64,000 nt of DNA from Blautia sp. MSJ-9 (GTDB lineage: Bacteria > Bacillota > Clostridia > Lachnospirales > Lachnospiraceae): NCBI RefSeq assembly GCF_018919065.1, contig NZ_JAHLQG010000027.1:38512-102511 (forward strand). Direction: 5' to 3'. Of this stretch, positions 54,089 through 62,710 are shown piece after piece; within the stretch, counting starts at the first letter, position 1; every line of letters starts with the position of its first letter. Below the pieces are notes generated by a model. The model was given only the letters and a program-made list of their open reading frames with translations. It did not search any database and was not told the DNA's origin. The position numbers and the translations under genes are program-made.

Positions 54089-55465
54089 TTAGCGTGTTTC
54101 CTGACTACTCAGGAAAAATATTTCTACCCTCGCCCCACCTGTATTTTCAGAATTTGAAAGTTTAATCCCTCCGCCATATTTTTCAGCCACAGTTTTTGCA
54201 AAAAATAGCCCAATCCCATAATGTACTTCGCCATTTCTACTTGTGTCATCCATAAAAAACTGCTCTGTGCCATGCAATAATGCTTCTTTTGTAAATCCTG
54301 ATCCGCTATCCTCCACAATGAATGTCAGCCGACCATCCTGCTCCTTTGCGTCAATATAAATGATTCCATTTTCTTTTGTATGCTCCACTGCATTCTGAAT
54401 CACATTCATTACGGATCGAAACATTGGATCATAAGCAATCGTCACCTTTTTATCACTTTGTCCCGCCTTCCAATCTATTTTCTGGTGATAGATTTCTGCC
54501 AGTCCGAGTGCCTGTTCCTTTATATCTGCGAAAAAATCTTCTAACCTCACCGTTGTATAGGTAACATCACTGCAATTCCATGATTTTGTGACATCTATCA
54601 ACTGTTTTACATAACTTTGTATCTGTGTTGTGCCGTTCAAAACATAAGTGATATTATTCTTCTGTTCTGTGGTCAGTTCAGTCTCTGAAAGTAGTTCTGC
54701 ATTTCCCCGTACAATCGTAAGAGGTGTTTTAATATCATGCGCCAAAGCAGACATCTGCCGGTTCTTTTCCTGCTCTGTTTTCCACTGTTTTTCTAAAGAT
54801 TCCCGCAATGCATCTCGCATATCATCGATTGCCGATAAACAATCATCAAACTCCTTGATACCGGAACCAGATGTCTCATACTCCAAATTCTGATTCTTTA
54901 TTTGATCAATGGCATCTAACACAGGCTGCATCTGCCTTTTGATTCTTTTTCCAAAACGTATGGACGGAATGATGATAATCGCTATTGCGCCAATCACAGA
55001 CATAATACTCATCACATTCTGTGGTCCTATAAAATGCTCCCTCAAAAAAGCTGAATGATATTGAGGTGTCAGGCGATATTGCAATACAACATATTCATTT
55101 TCCCTTACAATTACTTTATAAAAATATTTCCCGGATGCGTTTCCGTACTTTGCAACATTCCATGCTATCTGTTCGTATTGTTCTGACAGATCTCCACCTA
55201 TTTTCTCTCCATTCTCTGAAAAGATTACATAATCACAAAGTGCGGGAATCATCTCAGCAGTCACTTTATCCGCACGTAAAATCGTATCATATGCTTCATT
55301 AATCTTTTGCTCCGCATAATTCGCCGGATAGATACAGCCCACTCTAATCAAAAGGTAAAGCAGCAGATAAGCAACAATCACCAAACCTACTAATGATCCA
55401 AGCATGACCAGTACATATCTCATAAAAATCCTGCTGAGTGCATTGCTTCTCTTTACTCTTCCCAT
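54089..55465 (-). CDS. Sensor histidine kinase of the peptide-resistance module
   Basis: A 458-aa kinase with two membrane helices (about 20-40 and 150-170) and an extracytoplasmic loop of about 110 residues. The dimerisation box is MSALAHDIKTPLTIVRGNAELL (His in AHD) and the ATPase has NAVEHT and VEDSGSGF. The overlap with the response regulator is 13 bases (ATG inside the regulator's final codons). The combination with LanFEG genes resembles CprK or SpaK-type kinases that sense cationic peptides. Confidence 0.93.
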   Translation of the reverse strand: MGRVKRSNALSRIFMRYVLVMLGSLVGLVIVAYLLLYLLIRVGCIYPANYAEQKINEAYDTILRADKVTAEMIPALCDYVIFSENGEKIGGDLSEQYEQIAWNVAKYGNASGKYFYKVIVRENEYVVLQYRLTPQYHSAFLREHFIGPQNVMSIMSVIGAIAIIIIPSIRFGKRIKRQMQPVLDAIDQIKNQNLEYETSGSGIKEFDDCLSAIDDMRDALRESLEKQWKTEQEKNRQMSALAHDIKTPLTIVRGNAELLSETELTTEQKNNITYVLNGTTQIQSYVKQLIDVTKSWNCSDVTYTTVRLEDFFADIKEQALGLAEIYHQKIDWKAGQSDKKVTIAYDPMFRSVMNVIQNAVEHTKENGIIYIDAKEQDGRLTFIVEDSGSGFTKEALLHGTEQFFMDDTSRNGEVHYGIGLFFAKTVAEKYGGGIKLSNSENTGGARVEIFFLSSQETR

Positions 55466-56115
55466 TTATATCCAATCCCCCAGACTGTTTTTATCGGTGT
55501 ATAATCATAATCCGCAAATTTTGCTCTTATATTTTTGATATGTGTAATAATGGTACTGTCATTACTCTCACTATCAAAACCAAAGACCGCTTCCAATATC
55601 TGTTCCTTGGAGAAAACCTGCCCTCTGTTTTTAGCCAGAAATTCACAGATTTCATACTCTGCTTTCGTAAGTGGAAGTTCTTTATCATCCATCAACAGTT
55701 TCTTTTGAGACATCTGAATGCAGACTCTCCCTAAAACCATACGCACAGAATGTTCCCTGTGCTCTCTTCTAAGATGTGCATGGATCCTTGCCCGAAGTTC
55801 CATCACTCCAAATGGCTTTGAAACATAATCATCTGCTCCCAACGAAAGCCCGTTCACCAGGCTGCTTTCCTCCGTTTTTGCCGTAAGAAATAAAATTGGA
55901 CAATCCACAAGCGTCCTGATTCTTTTGCATAATTCAAATCCATCTATTCCTGGCATCATAATGTCAAGTAAAATCAAGTCATAAAGATGCAATTCTTCCA
56001 TATGAATTTTTAGCGGATTACTTACTTTTGTAACCAGATGTCCATCCTTAGTCAAAATGCTTTCTATCATTTCAAGGATTGCCGGTTCGTCATCAACTGC
56101 CAATATTTTTGCCAT
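55453..56115 (-). CDS. OmpR family response regulator of the peptide-resistance module
   Basis: A 220-aa regulator: receiver motifs AVDDEPA, LILLDIMMPGIDG with Asp near 52 and VSKPFGV near 101, then a winged helix ending VWGIGYKWEE. ATG 56115 has GAGGAAAAC upstream; the longer reading starts inside the permease gene. It is cotranscribed with the permeases (14 bp gap) and overlaps the kinase. Confidence 0.93.
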   Translation of the reverse strand: MAKILAVDDEPAILEMIESILTKDGHLVTKVSNPLKIHMEELHLYDLILLDIMMPGIDGFELCKRIRTLVDCPILFLTAKTEESSLVNGLSLGADDYVSKPFGVMELRARIHAHLRREHREHSVRMVLGRVCIQMSQKKLLMDDKELPLTKAEYEICEFLAKNRGQVFSKEQILEAVFGFDSESNDSTIITHIKNIRAKFADYDYTPIKTVWGIGYKWEE

Positions 56116-56129
56116 AGTTTTCCTCAATT

Positions 56130-56888
56130 CTATTCCGATATTCGATTTCCTTCCCAGTGGCTTGCCCACCAAAAATAGTATATCATACTAATCCCTGTAA
56201 ACATTAAATATCCCGGTATGAAAGACACCCATTCGCCTGCACCGGCTTCCCCAAACGCAGCTTGCAGATAAGTATATGGTATTCTTCCTGTCCAGCAGAC
56301 AAATACATATTTCCACACATAATCTCCAAGTCCGGTAAGCATCAATGCGCTGATCAGTCCTGATATAATCCCTGCTCCAATGGATACCCCTTTTCCAAAC
56401 TGAAAAGCCAGAATCAGCTGCCACAGATAAAGTGGAACACTGCTTCCCCACAGCAGCAATGCAGCAACAACACATATTTTTACAATTTCCATATTGCTGT
56501 TACTCCAGCTACCACTTGCTGATATCATTCCAAATCCAGTTCCAAATATCAAAGTAGTCAGTAAGACAGAGCCAAGACAAAGCATCAGTAACAGCAGCAG
56601 CTTCGATATAAATGCCACTCCTTTTTTCGATAAGGATAACATATTCTGAAAGTTACCTGCATTTTGTTCCTGTTCCATCACACTTGCTGTAAAAATTCCA
56701 ACAAGTACCGGAAGTCCTGCTCCTATTGCCTGATAAAATGCAATCACTTTCATATTTTCATTCCATGGTGAAAAAAGGTAATATATTAAAAATATAACGC
56801 TGGTTATAATCGGAATCAGTAAGTGTGCCAGAATCACAGATGTTCCTTTCATCTTTCGCAAGTCTGCATTCAGAGACCTTCCAAGCAT
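56130..56888 (-). CDS. ABC-2 permease, lantibiotic-immunity type (LanG-like)
   Basis: A 252-aa membrane protein with six hydrophobic helices (VILAHLLIPIITSVIFLIYYLF, AFYQAIGAGLPVLVGIFTASV, KLLLLLMLCLGSVLLTTLIFG and others). Length and order fit the LanG/CprC permeases. It follows the LanE-like gene by one base. It likely exports lantibiotics or host peptides with its partners. Confidence 0.85.
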   Translation of the reverse strand: MLGRSLNADLRKMKGTSVILAHLLIPIITSVIFLIYYLFSPWNENMKVIAFYQAIGAGLPVLVGIFTASVMEQEQNAGNFQNMLSLSKKGVAFISKLLLLLMLCLGSVLLTTLIFGTGFGMISASGSWSNSNMEIVKICVVAALLLWGSSVPLYLWQLILAFQFGKGVSIGAGIISGLISALMLTGLGDYVWKYVFVCWTGRIPYTYLQAAFGEAGAGEWVSFIPGYLMFTGISMIYYFWWASHWEGNRISE

Positions 56889-56889
56889 C

Positions 56890-57630
56890 CTATTTCACCT
56901 CTCTTTTCTCAAACCATTTCAGAAACAGAAGCGTTGCAAGAACAAACCAGATCATTGAGAGGCAGATCCCCGGAGCAATGACTCCCGTATTCAAAAAAGG
57001 ATTCCCCGATTCTGCAGCAAGACCATTCGGTAAAATATGAAGTAACGGACACATCATTCGCATAGGGATTGCCGAAACAAGTACATACCAGATTCTGGTT
57101 TGTGATATCACTACACCGCTGACGGTAATAAACAAGCAGACGATCAGGTTTACAATCATTCCAAAGCGTTCGCTTAAAAACAAAGCTACCGGAATCTCCC
57201 ATAGCTCAGAAACAGTCAGAAACAATACTGCAATCAACGCTCCTCCCACCGGAACATGTGTCGTCAGAAGAAAACCTCCAAACGATGCTCCTGCAAATAC
57301 AATCACATTGGAAAACAGAATCATGCACCCAATATAAACAATTTTCCCCAGCAACAATTTGCTTCTGTCTGTGGGAATAGTCGTTAAATGATAGTATTTT
57401 ATCTTTTTCTCCTGCGCCACAGAAAGATAACAAAATAGAGCAATCATCCCCGGCAGCAAAAGTGTATACCACCAGTTCCAAACACTTTCTGCATAAGCAT
57501 TTGTCATCCCAAGAGTAAATATAAATGCCATGACAAATGTAAGAAGAGGAAATCCCCAGATAAACTTTTTTCGCATGGTTCTTTTGGCTTTTTGATGTTC
57601 TGCTTTTATAATATTAACCATGGATTTCAC
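56890..57630 (-). CDS. ABC-2 permease, lantibiotic-immunity type (LanE-like)
   Basis: A 246-aa membrane protein with six helices; the cytoplasmic start IIKAEHQKAKRTMRKKFIWGFPLLTFVMAFIF is typical of LanE/BcrB-type immunity permeases. It overlaps the ATPase gene by 17 bases and precedes the LanG-like gene, forming the order F-E-G. Confidence 0.85.
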   Translation of the reverse strand: MKSMVNIIKAEHQKAKRTMRKKFIWGFPLLTFVMAFIFTLGMTNAYAESVWNWWYTLLLPGMIALFCYLSVAQEKKIKYYHLTTIPTDRSKLLLGKIVYIGCMILFSNVIVFAGASFGGFLLTTHVPVGGALIAVLFLTVSELWEIPVALFLSERFGMIVNLIVCLFITVSGVVISQTRIWYVLVSAIPMRMMCPLLHILPNGLAAESGNPFLNTGVIAPGICLSMIWFVLATLLFLKWFEKREVK

Positions 57631-58336
57631 CTGCTTTCTGGTTTTTTCTTACCACATTCATAAACAAATCTTCAAGATTATCTCCATGCTTTAATGCTCC
57701 TTCGTATCCTAAGATTCCACCTGAAATAATCCCGACTTTATCTGCAAGTAACTGTACCTCCGAGAGAATATGACTGGAGAGAATTACAGTGATTCCCTGT
57801 TTCGGAAAAGACCGAATCAGCTCTCGTAATTCCTCGATTCCTATTGGATCTAATCCATTCGTAGGTTCATCCAATATCAAAAGTTCCGGTTCTCCAAGCA
57901 ATGCCATTGCAATGCCTAGTCTTTGCTTCATTCCCAAAGAAAACTGTCCTGCTTTCTTCTTTCCGGTGTTTGTAAGTGATACAATCTGCAAGACCTCATC
58001 AATTCTGTTTTCATCTGTACCAAGCAATAATTGTCTTACCTTCAAATTCTCTCTGGCGGAAAGATTTTCATAAATAGGCGGATTCTCAATTAACGCTCCT
58101 ATTTTTGATAAATCTTTCCTATCCCAAAGTTTTCCATCAAAGTAAATCTTTCCTGCAGTGGGTTTCATCATACCAGTCAACATTTTCAATGTGGTAGATT
58201 TACCAGCACCATTCGGTCCAAGCAGTCCATAAATCTGTCCCTTATCTATATTAAGTGAAACATTATTTACCGCTTTCTGTTTTCCAAAATATTTACATAG
58301 ATTTTGTGTCTGCAACATCATTTCCATCTTTGCCAT
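57614..58336 (-). CDS. ABC ATPase, lantibiotic-immunity type (LanF-like)
   Basis: A 240-aa ATPase: Walker A GPNGAGKSTTLKMLTG near residue 40, signature FSLGMKQRLGIAMALL near 135, Walker B LLILDEPTNGLDPIGIEEL, H-loop SSHILSEVQLLADKVG. It is close to BcrA/LanF/CprA in length and motifs. AGAAGGAAGG precedes the ATG; a second ATG three codons later is an alternative. No lantibiotic biosynthesis genes are present, so the role is resistance, not self-immunity. Confidence 0.92.
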   Translation of the reverse strand: MAKMEMMLQTQNLCKYFGKQKAVNNVSLNIDKGQIYGLLGPNGAGKSTTLKMLTGMMKPTAGKIYFDGKLWDRKDLSKIGALIENPPIYENLSARENLKVRQLLLGTDENRIDEVLQIVSLTNTGKKKAGQFSLGMKQRLGIAMALLGEPELLILDEPTNGLDPIGIEELRELIRSFPKQGITVILSSHILSEVQLLADKVGIISGGILGYEGALKHGDNLEDLFMNVVRKNQKAGEIHG

Positions 58337-58414
58337 CCTTCCTTCTATATTTCATTTCTCACTGAAATATAACCTAACAGAAAAACATAAAGATTTGATG
58401 AAGTTTGCTATATT

Positions 58415-59038
58415 TTAAAAAATCTGTCCCGGAAGTTTTTTCTTCTCCATATACGGGAACTCTCTATCAAATGCCTCTGCTTCCTTTTCATTTACCAGAT
58501 ACCCTGCTGGTGTTGCATATTCACCTGTTATGCCATTCAGATAACCTGGAATCAGTTCTTTACATAAGAAAAAGGAAGCATCCTCCCCTTCTGGCAATCC
58601 ATGGTAACGAATACCAAATTCACTTGCCTGTTTAAATCCACTTTTTCCATAAAAATCAATATTTCCTTCAAAGCATACTGCTCCGCATCCAAGCTCTTTT
58701 GCTTTTTCCAGAGAATAATCCAGTAAAATCTTTCCATACCCTTTCCTTTTAAGCTCTGGTGCAATACAGATCGGTCCCATAGTCATAATGGGAATACTTC
58801 TGCCATCATCGGCTGCAATCACAGCCTTCATAAACATGTTCTGTCCAATCAGCTGTCCATCTAATGTCATGACAAAATCCAACTCTGGAACAAATGCCGG
58901 ATCATTGCGAAGCTGATGGAGTACATAATGCTCCAGACAGCCTGGTCGATACACATTCCAGAAACTCTACCTTACCAGATTTTCTACCTCATGGTATTCA
59001 TTTTCTCTTTCCAATCGAATGATAATATTTTCCTTCAT
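58415..59038 (-). pseudogene. GNAT acetyltransferase with in-frame TAG near the start
   Basis: From ATG 59038 (GGAG upstream) the frame reads KENIIIRLERENEYHEVENLVR, then TAG (58967-58969), then SFWNVYRPGCLEHYVLHQLRN and onward for a full GNAT fold: FVMTLDGQLIGQNMF, IAPELKRKGYGKILLDYSLEKA (acetyl-CoA loop) and FYGKSGFKQAS. The complete frame is 208 codons. A single base change (GAG to TAG) would explain the break. Restart at GTG 58954 could still yield a 179-aa protein that lacks the first strand. Confidence 0.82.
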
Positions 59039-59057
59039 TTTCTTTTTCTCCATTTCT

Positions 59058-59639
59058 TTATATAATGCAACTAATAGTTTTTTCAAACTGCTCTTTTATC
59101 CTTTTTTTATCCTTTGCTCCATCATACAGACTATAATAGAAAAACATGATGGAATAAAACATGGTTGCTTTTTTATCTGCCTCCACAACACCCATGCTCT
59201 TGAATAAATCCTTCACATATCCTGCCGGACCGGACACAAGATACTGCTGATACAATGCCTGCATCTCCTCATTCCGAAACTGCTCTAATGTAAGCATCTT
59301 TCGAAATGACGATGCAAAATCATTTTCTGTCCAATACGAAAACATAGATTTACTGTATTCCATGAAATTGTCCGCAGAAATCTCTTCATACTGTTCAGAT
59401 TCATTTTCCTTTTTATCAGCAGGCATATCATATTCCTCTGCCTGTTCGCCATCCCCCTGCTCCATCCTTTTTACAATATGTTCAAAAATATCTCTCTTAT
59501 TCTCATAATGCCTATACAATGCACCTTTTGTCATACCAAGCTCACCCGCAATCTGACTGACAGAAACTGCTTCATATCCATCTCTCGCAAATAAATGTAA
59601 TGCAACAATCAATATATCTTCCTTTGTAGTTTTTGACAT
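59058..59639 (-). CDS. TetR family transcriptional regulator
   Basis: A 193-aa regulator: the N-terminal helix-turn-helix EDILIVALHLFARDGYEAVSVSQIAGELGMTKGALYRHYENKRDIFEHIV is standard TetR. The C-terminal ligand domain is variable. ATG 59639 has AGGAGG seven bases upstream. It precedes the GNAT gene (19-bp gap). Its promoter at 59666-59713 holds two operator boxes, so it should repress itself and the GNAT gene. Confidence 0.92.
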   Translation of the reverse strand: MSKTTKEDILIVALHLFARDGYEAVSVSQIAGELGMTKGALYRHYENKRDIFEHIVKRMEQGDGEQAEEYDMPADKKENESEQYEEISADNFMEYSKSMFSYWTENDFASSFRKMLTLEQFRNEEMQALYQQYLVSGPAGYVKDLFKSMGVVEADKKATMFYSIMFFYYSLYDGAKDKKRIKEQFEKTISCII

Positions 59640-59665
59640 ACCCCAACCTCCTGTCCCATAAAATA

Positions 59666-59713
59666 AACGACCGTTCACAATCAAATTATAGTAAACGGTC
59701 GTTTATTTGTCAA
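59666..59713 (-). promoter_or_regulatory. tetR promoter with two operator boxes
   Basis: On the minus strand TTGACA (59713-59708), 17 bases, TATAAT (59690-59685): full consensus. Box AACGGTCGTT (59694-59703) lies in the spacer and box AACGACCGTT (59666-59675) near the start site. The boxes are inverted copies of each other within 16-bp arms (AATAAACGACCGTT type). Two repressor dimers could cover the promoter. Confidence 0.88.
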
Positions 59714-59770
59714 GTCATATATCTACAAAATATCTCCTGATATACCATAAACAGAAGCTTTGGTATTCCC

Positions 59771-60649
59771 TTATTTTGATTGAATTGCTTTCAATTCGAT
59801 ATACCCTCTTTCGCCCCGAGGCTCCAACTGAATACGTGGCTTTGTTTCATCCCATACATATCCGATTATCGATGGGTCGTATCGTTCTATTGCAAGCTGC
59901 ACTGCTTCGATTGCTTGGCAATATTCCTCCTCCCTGAACGGTTCTCCCTGAAACATCAAGTATTTTGCCGCAGGCAAGGTGATGACATCGAACCCATCCG
60001 GGATAATGCCGGTATGGTCCATTGTTACTTCAACACCCTGCACATATTCAGATGTGTTCAGTTCCCGATATTTCTCTGGCAACCACATACAAACCGGTTC
60101 TCCGCAAAGAGATTTCATGCTGGTGAGAATACCCCAGACATCGCAGCCTACCTCCTGACAATAACTCCAATACTCTTTTGCTGTTCTTCCTCGCTTTATG
60201 ATAGCCTTACGCTCGGGCTTCTCAACTACTTGAACAAAGACGCTTGCGATATGTTCCATTGATTTTTGCTCCTTCCATAGTGTTTTGAATTTAACGCCGT
60301 AGGCGGTGAAAAGTGGGAGTGGAATAGGAGCTTTTGCATATTCATAGGGGTTGCAGCCGAACTCATTGCGAAATGCCCGTTGATACCCATCGCCGCTGTC
60401 ATAGCCGGCATCGTATGCCATATCAATCACTTTGCACTGTTCGTCACGCAGGCGCAATGCTGAACTGGACAATCGAAGCCGCCTGATGTATGCTGCAGGT
60501 GTAATCCCTGTCAACTCCTTAAATATTCGCGCGCAATAAAAAGGAGAGTATCCGGCTGTGCAAGAAAGGTCACAGAGAGTGATCTTTTCTGAAAGATGCA
60601 CTGCGATATAGTCCTGCATTTGTTGAACTGCCAAAACCTTTTCCGTCAC
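59771..60649 (-). CDS. AraC family regulator with GyrI-like domain
   Basis: A 292-aa regulator. The AraC DNA-binding part is at the N-terminus (VQQMQDYIAVHLSEKITLCDLSCTAGYSPFYCARIFKELTGITPAAYIRRLRL, then AYDAGYDSGDGYQRAFRNEFGCNPYEYAK). The C-terminal ~160 residues are a GyrI/AraC effector-like ligand domain. I prefer the GTG at 60649, nine bases after AGGAGGT, over the ATG nine codons upstream. Related Rob/SoxS-like or BmrR-like proteins sense small drugs. Confidence 0.88.
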   Translation of the reverse strand: MTEKVLAVQQMQDYIAVHLSEKITLCDLSCTAGYSPFYCARIFKELTGITPAAYIRRLRLSSSALRLRDEQCKVIDMAYDAGYDSGDGYQRAFRNEFGCNPYEYAKAPIPLPLFTAYGVKFKTLWKEQKSMEHIASVFVQVVEKPERKAIIKRGRTAKEYWSYCQEVGCDVWGILTSMKSLCGEPVCMWLPEKYRELNTSEYVQGVEVTMDHTGIIPDGFDVITLPAAKYLMFQGEPFREEEYCQAIEAVQLAIERYDPSIIGYVWDETKPRIQLEPRGERGYIELKAIQSK

Positions 60650-60721
60650 TTTATCATTACCTCCTGACGAAGCCATTATAGCTTAAGGATAGAAAGCATT
60701 CTCGACTTTTCTTGCACTTCT

Positions 60722-61234
60722 TCAAATTTCGGTTTTCTTTACTGCATACACATACCCAATACCATTAGGCGACCTCATCTGATATCCTGAATTTGCTTCA
60801 TTGTATTTCTTAAAATATCTATCAGTCATTTTCTCAGCATCCAAATGCTCTATCAGTTCAAATCCATACTTCCGCAAAAGCATATCCATTTCCTCATAGG
60901 AATAGCGTGCTTTCATCTGTTCTCCTGCTGCTGTTGACAGCATCTGTGTTTTCCTTGTTTCAGAGCTTTCGTCCACAGATGGGTAATCAAAACAAATGGC
61001 GGATTCACTCTCCATAACTTTACTCACTCCGCTAATTAACTGCTCGAAGTCCCTCTTTTCAAGATAGTAACTGATTCCTAACAGGCTGCCAAATGCTTTA
61101 GAACCCTTCTCATACCCAAATGCTAAAAGCTTATTCTTCCATTCCGGATCTGCCAGATCACAAGGAACATTAACAGCTTTTACATCACCGAAGTTCTTGG
61201 TTAGATGACTTATTTTTATGATATCTGATCCCAT
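60722..61234 (-). CDS. Fusion ORF: ABC ATPase start plus methyltransferase end
   Basis: A 170-aa ORF. The first ~21 residues (GSDIIKISHLTKNFGDVKAV) look exactly like the start of an ABC transporter ATPase. From NVPCDLADPEWKNKLLAFGY through FGSLLGISYYLEKRDFEQLI to the end it matches the second half of PPM1/LCMT-type SAM-dependent methyltransferases. The ATG at 61234 has AAGGAGAAC upstream. The SAM-binding motif I is missing, so methyl transfer is unlikely. It is a recombination scar. Confidence 0.78.
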   Translation of the reverse strand: MGSDIIKISHLTKNFGDVKAVNVPCDLADPEWKNKLLAFGYEKGSKAFGSLLGISYYLEKRDFEQLISGVSKVMESESAICFDYPSVDESSETRKTQMLSTAAGEQMKARYSYEEMDMLLRKYGFELIEHLDAEKMTDRYFKKYNEANSGYQMRSPNGIGYVYAVKKTEI

Positions 61235-61399
61235 TTTGTTCTCCTTTTTTCTCAACCTGCTCTACAATTTTTAACAGCAGAAGCAACAACATTGATATAG
61301 ATTTTATGTATCTGATTTTGTTTTATCGTATATTTATCTATATGTCTATATGAGCATTACCAAAATGCATAATATATGAACCAAGATGCAAGAAAACGC

Positions 61400-61430
61400 A
61401 AAAAAGGACGCAGGATATTTATCCCACGCC
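61400..61430 (-). terminator. Terminator
   Basis: On the minus strand GGCGTGGGATAAATATCC pairs partly with GGATATTTATCC-type sequence and TGCGTCC, followed by TTTTTT. It closes the fragment at 61458. The stem is similar in plan to the hairpins at 49617 and 63572. Confidence 0.6.
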
Positions 61431-61457
61431 CCAATTACTATCTGGTTTTATCTTCTC

Positions 61458-61679
61458 TCACAAATCTTCATCGTAAAAGGAATAATCATATCCTTCTTCT
61501 GTTCTCTGAATAGCAAAATGTCGTTCTTCCACCTCATATGCCAGTTCACCAAGAACCTGTTCTTCCAGATTCAGGAAAGAATCCAACTGTTCAAAACTGA
61601 TACTGTCTACAAAATGAGCAGTTACTTTTTCCCCGTCATCCAGCAAATCCTCTACACCTTCTTGATCTGCCTGTCTCAA
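61458..61679 (-). pseudogene. Acidic mobile-element protein, C-terminal fragment
   Basis: A 73-aa piece (EGVEDLLDDGEKVTAHFVDS, LEEQVLGELAYEVEERHFAI, ending YDYSFYDEDL) that looks like the end of an accessory protein found with Clostridia conjugative elements. I cannot name the family with confidence. No ribosome site upstream; a terminator of another gene intervenes. Confidence 0.45.
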
Positions 61680-61701
61680 TGCATCTGCCAGATTTCACAC
61701 C

Positions 61702-61734
61702 AAAAGCCCCCAGGATTAACTCCCGAGGGCTTTC
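61702..61734 (-). terminator. Terminator of the Uma2-like fragment
   Basis: On the minus strand AAAGCCCTCGGGAGTTAATC pairs with the following CTGGGGGCTTTT. Confidence 0.75.
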
Positions 61735-61761
61735 ATACTGTCTCATATTAAATTATGATAC

Positions 61762-62010
61762 TCATTCTATATTCTCAAACATTTCAGCCAGTGTCATAGA
61801 AATGTTAGGAAAGTCTTTCAGTGTCACCACTGTATCTGTATTATAATGTTCTTCTTCTGGATCATCCTGAAGAATGTAACTGTATTTCAAGTCATATTTA
61901 CCATTTTCCAGATAATAGATTTCTACAGCCCGCTCTCTTGGTGAAATGATCCAGTATTCCTTAACACCTGCGGAACGATATTTCAGAAGCTTCAATATTA
62001 ATATTACCAT
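61762..62010 (-). pseudogene. Uma2/DUF820 protein, C-terminal fragment
   Basis: An 82-aa piece: LKYRSAGVKEYWIISPRERAVEIYYLENGKYDLKYSYI and NISMTLAEMFENIE are the last strands and helix of Uma2-family proteins, restriction-endonuclease-like folds. The N-terminal ~100 residues with the first catalytic residues are missing. Just upstream another frame reads KNEIILFTDGNINIE from an ATG with its own start, which resembles the start of RhuM-like proteins; the joint appears to be a deletion. Confidence 0.75.
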
Positions 62011-62057
62011 CCGTAAATAATATTATTTCATTTTTCATCAATAAGGCCTTACACATT

Positions 62058-62420
62058 CTACCCTATCACACTCGCACCAAATGGCATGAAAGAGAGTCTT
62101 GCCATCTTGAAGAACTGCTTTCCAAATGGAATTCCAACTATCGTAATGCACCAAATACAACCCACTATCAGGTTTCCAAGTGCCATTTCCCATCCAAAAA
62201 ATATAATCCATATAAGATTTACCAGAAACGAAAACATGCCATTTCCATATACGATTTCTTTTCCAAACGGCCAGAATGCCAAGGTTGCAAATTTAAAGCA
62301 TTGCAGACCTACCGGAATTCCAATAATTGTAATACACCATATGCAACCTGCAAAAATCCATGCCAGTCCGCCCAGTAATCCTCCAAATATAAACCAAAGG
62401 ATATTACCTATAGTTCTCAT
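62058..62420 (-). CDS. YccF domain membrane protein
   Basis: A 120-aa protein formed by two repeats of the YccF unit (GLAWIFAGCIWCITIIGIPVGLQCFKFATLAFWPFG and GNLIVGCIWCITIVGIPFGKQFFKMARLSFMPFG), each with two hydrophobic helices. GGAGGAG precedes the ATG. Function unknown. Confidence 0.9.
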   Translation of the reverse strand: MRTIGNILWFIFGGLLGGLAWIFAGCIWCITIIGIPVGLQCFKFATLAFWPFGKEIVYGNGMFSFLVNLIWIIFFGWEMALGNLIVGCIWCITIVGIPFGKQFFKMARLSFMPFGASVIG

Positions 62421-62446
62421 AACAACATCTCCTCCTTATCCAATGT

Positions 62447-62665
62447 CTAATATTCTTTTGCAATTTCCTCTGTTATCTCATATATCTCTTTGAATTTTTC
62501 TAAGTCCTCTGGAGATCTGATCAGCATGATTTCTTCGATTTTTCCAGTCCGTATGTCTTTGAATCCTGCTACTTCTTCTCCGGTACATATACTTACACGA
62601 ATAACTGGTTTCATATGTTCTCGGTCATATGTTTTTTTCACGATTTTCTTTTTGAATAATCCCAT
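62447..62665 (-). CDS. Conserved hypothetical small protein
   Basis: A 72-aa protein: basic start MGLFKKKIVKKTYD, then PVIRVSICTGEEVAGFKDIRTGKIEEIMLIRSPEDLEKFKEIYEI. Similar short proteins are common in Lachnospiraceae and some databases wrongly call them aspartate dehydrogenase. GGGGAGG lies before the ATG. It has one cysteine and no membrane helix. It probably forms an operon with the LURP-one and YccF genes. Confidence 0.75.
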   Translation of the reverse strand: MGLFKKKIVKKTYDREHMKPVIRVSICTGEEVAGFKDIRTGKIEEIMLIRSPEDLEKFKEIYEITEEIAKEY

Positions 62666-62710
62666 GCTACCTCCCCATCTCCGAATATCTTCGACAACAA
62701 GATCAACTTT

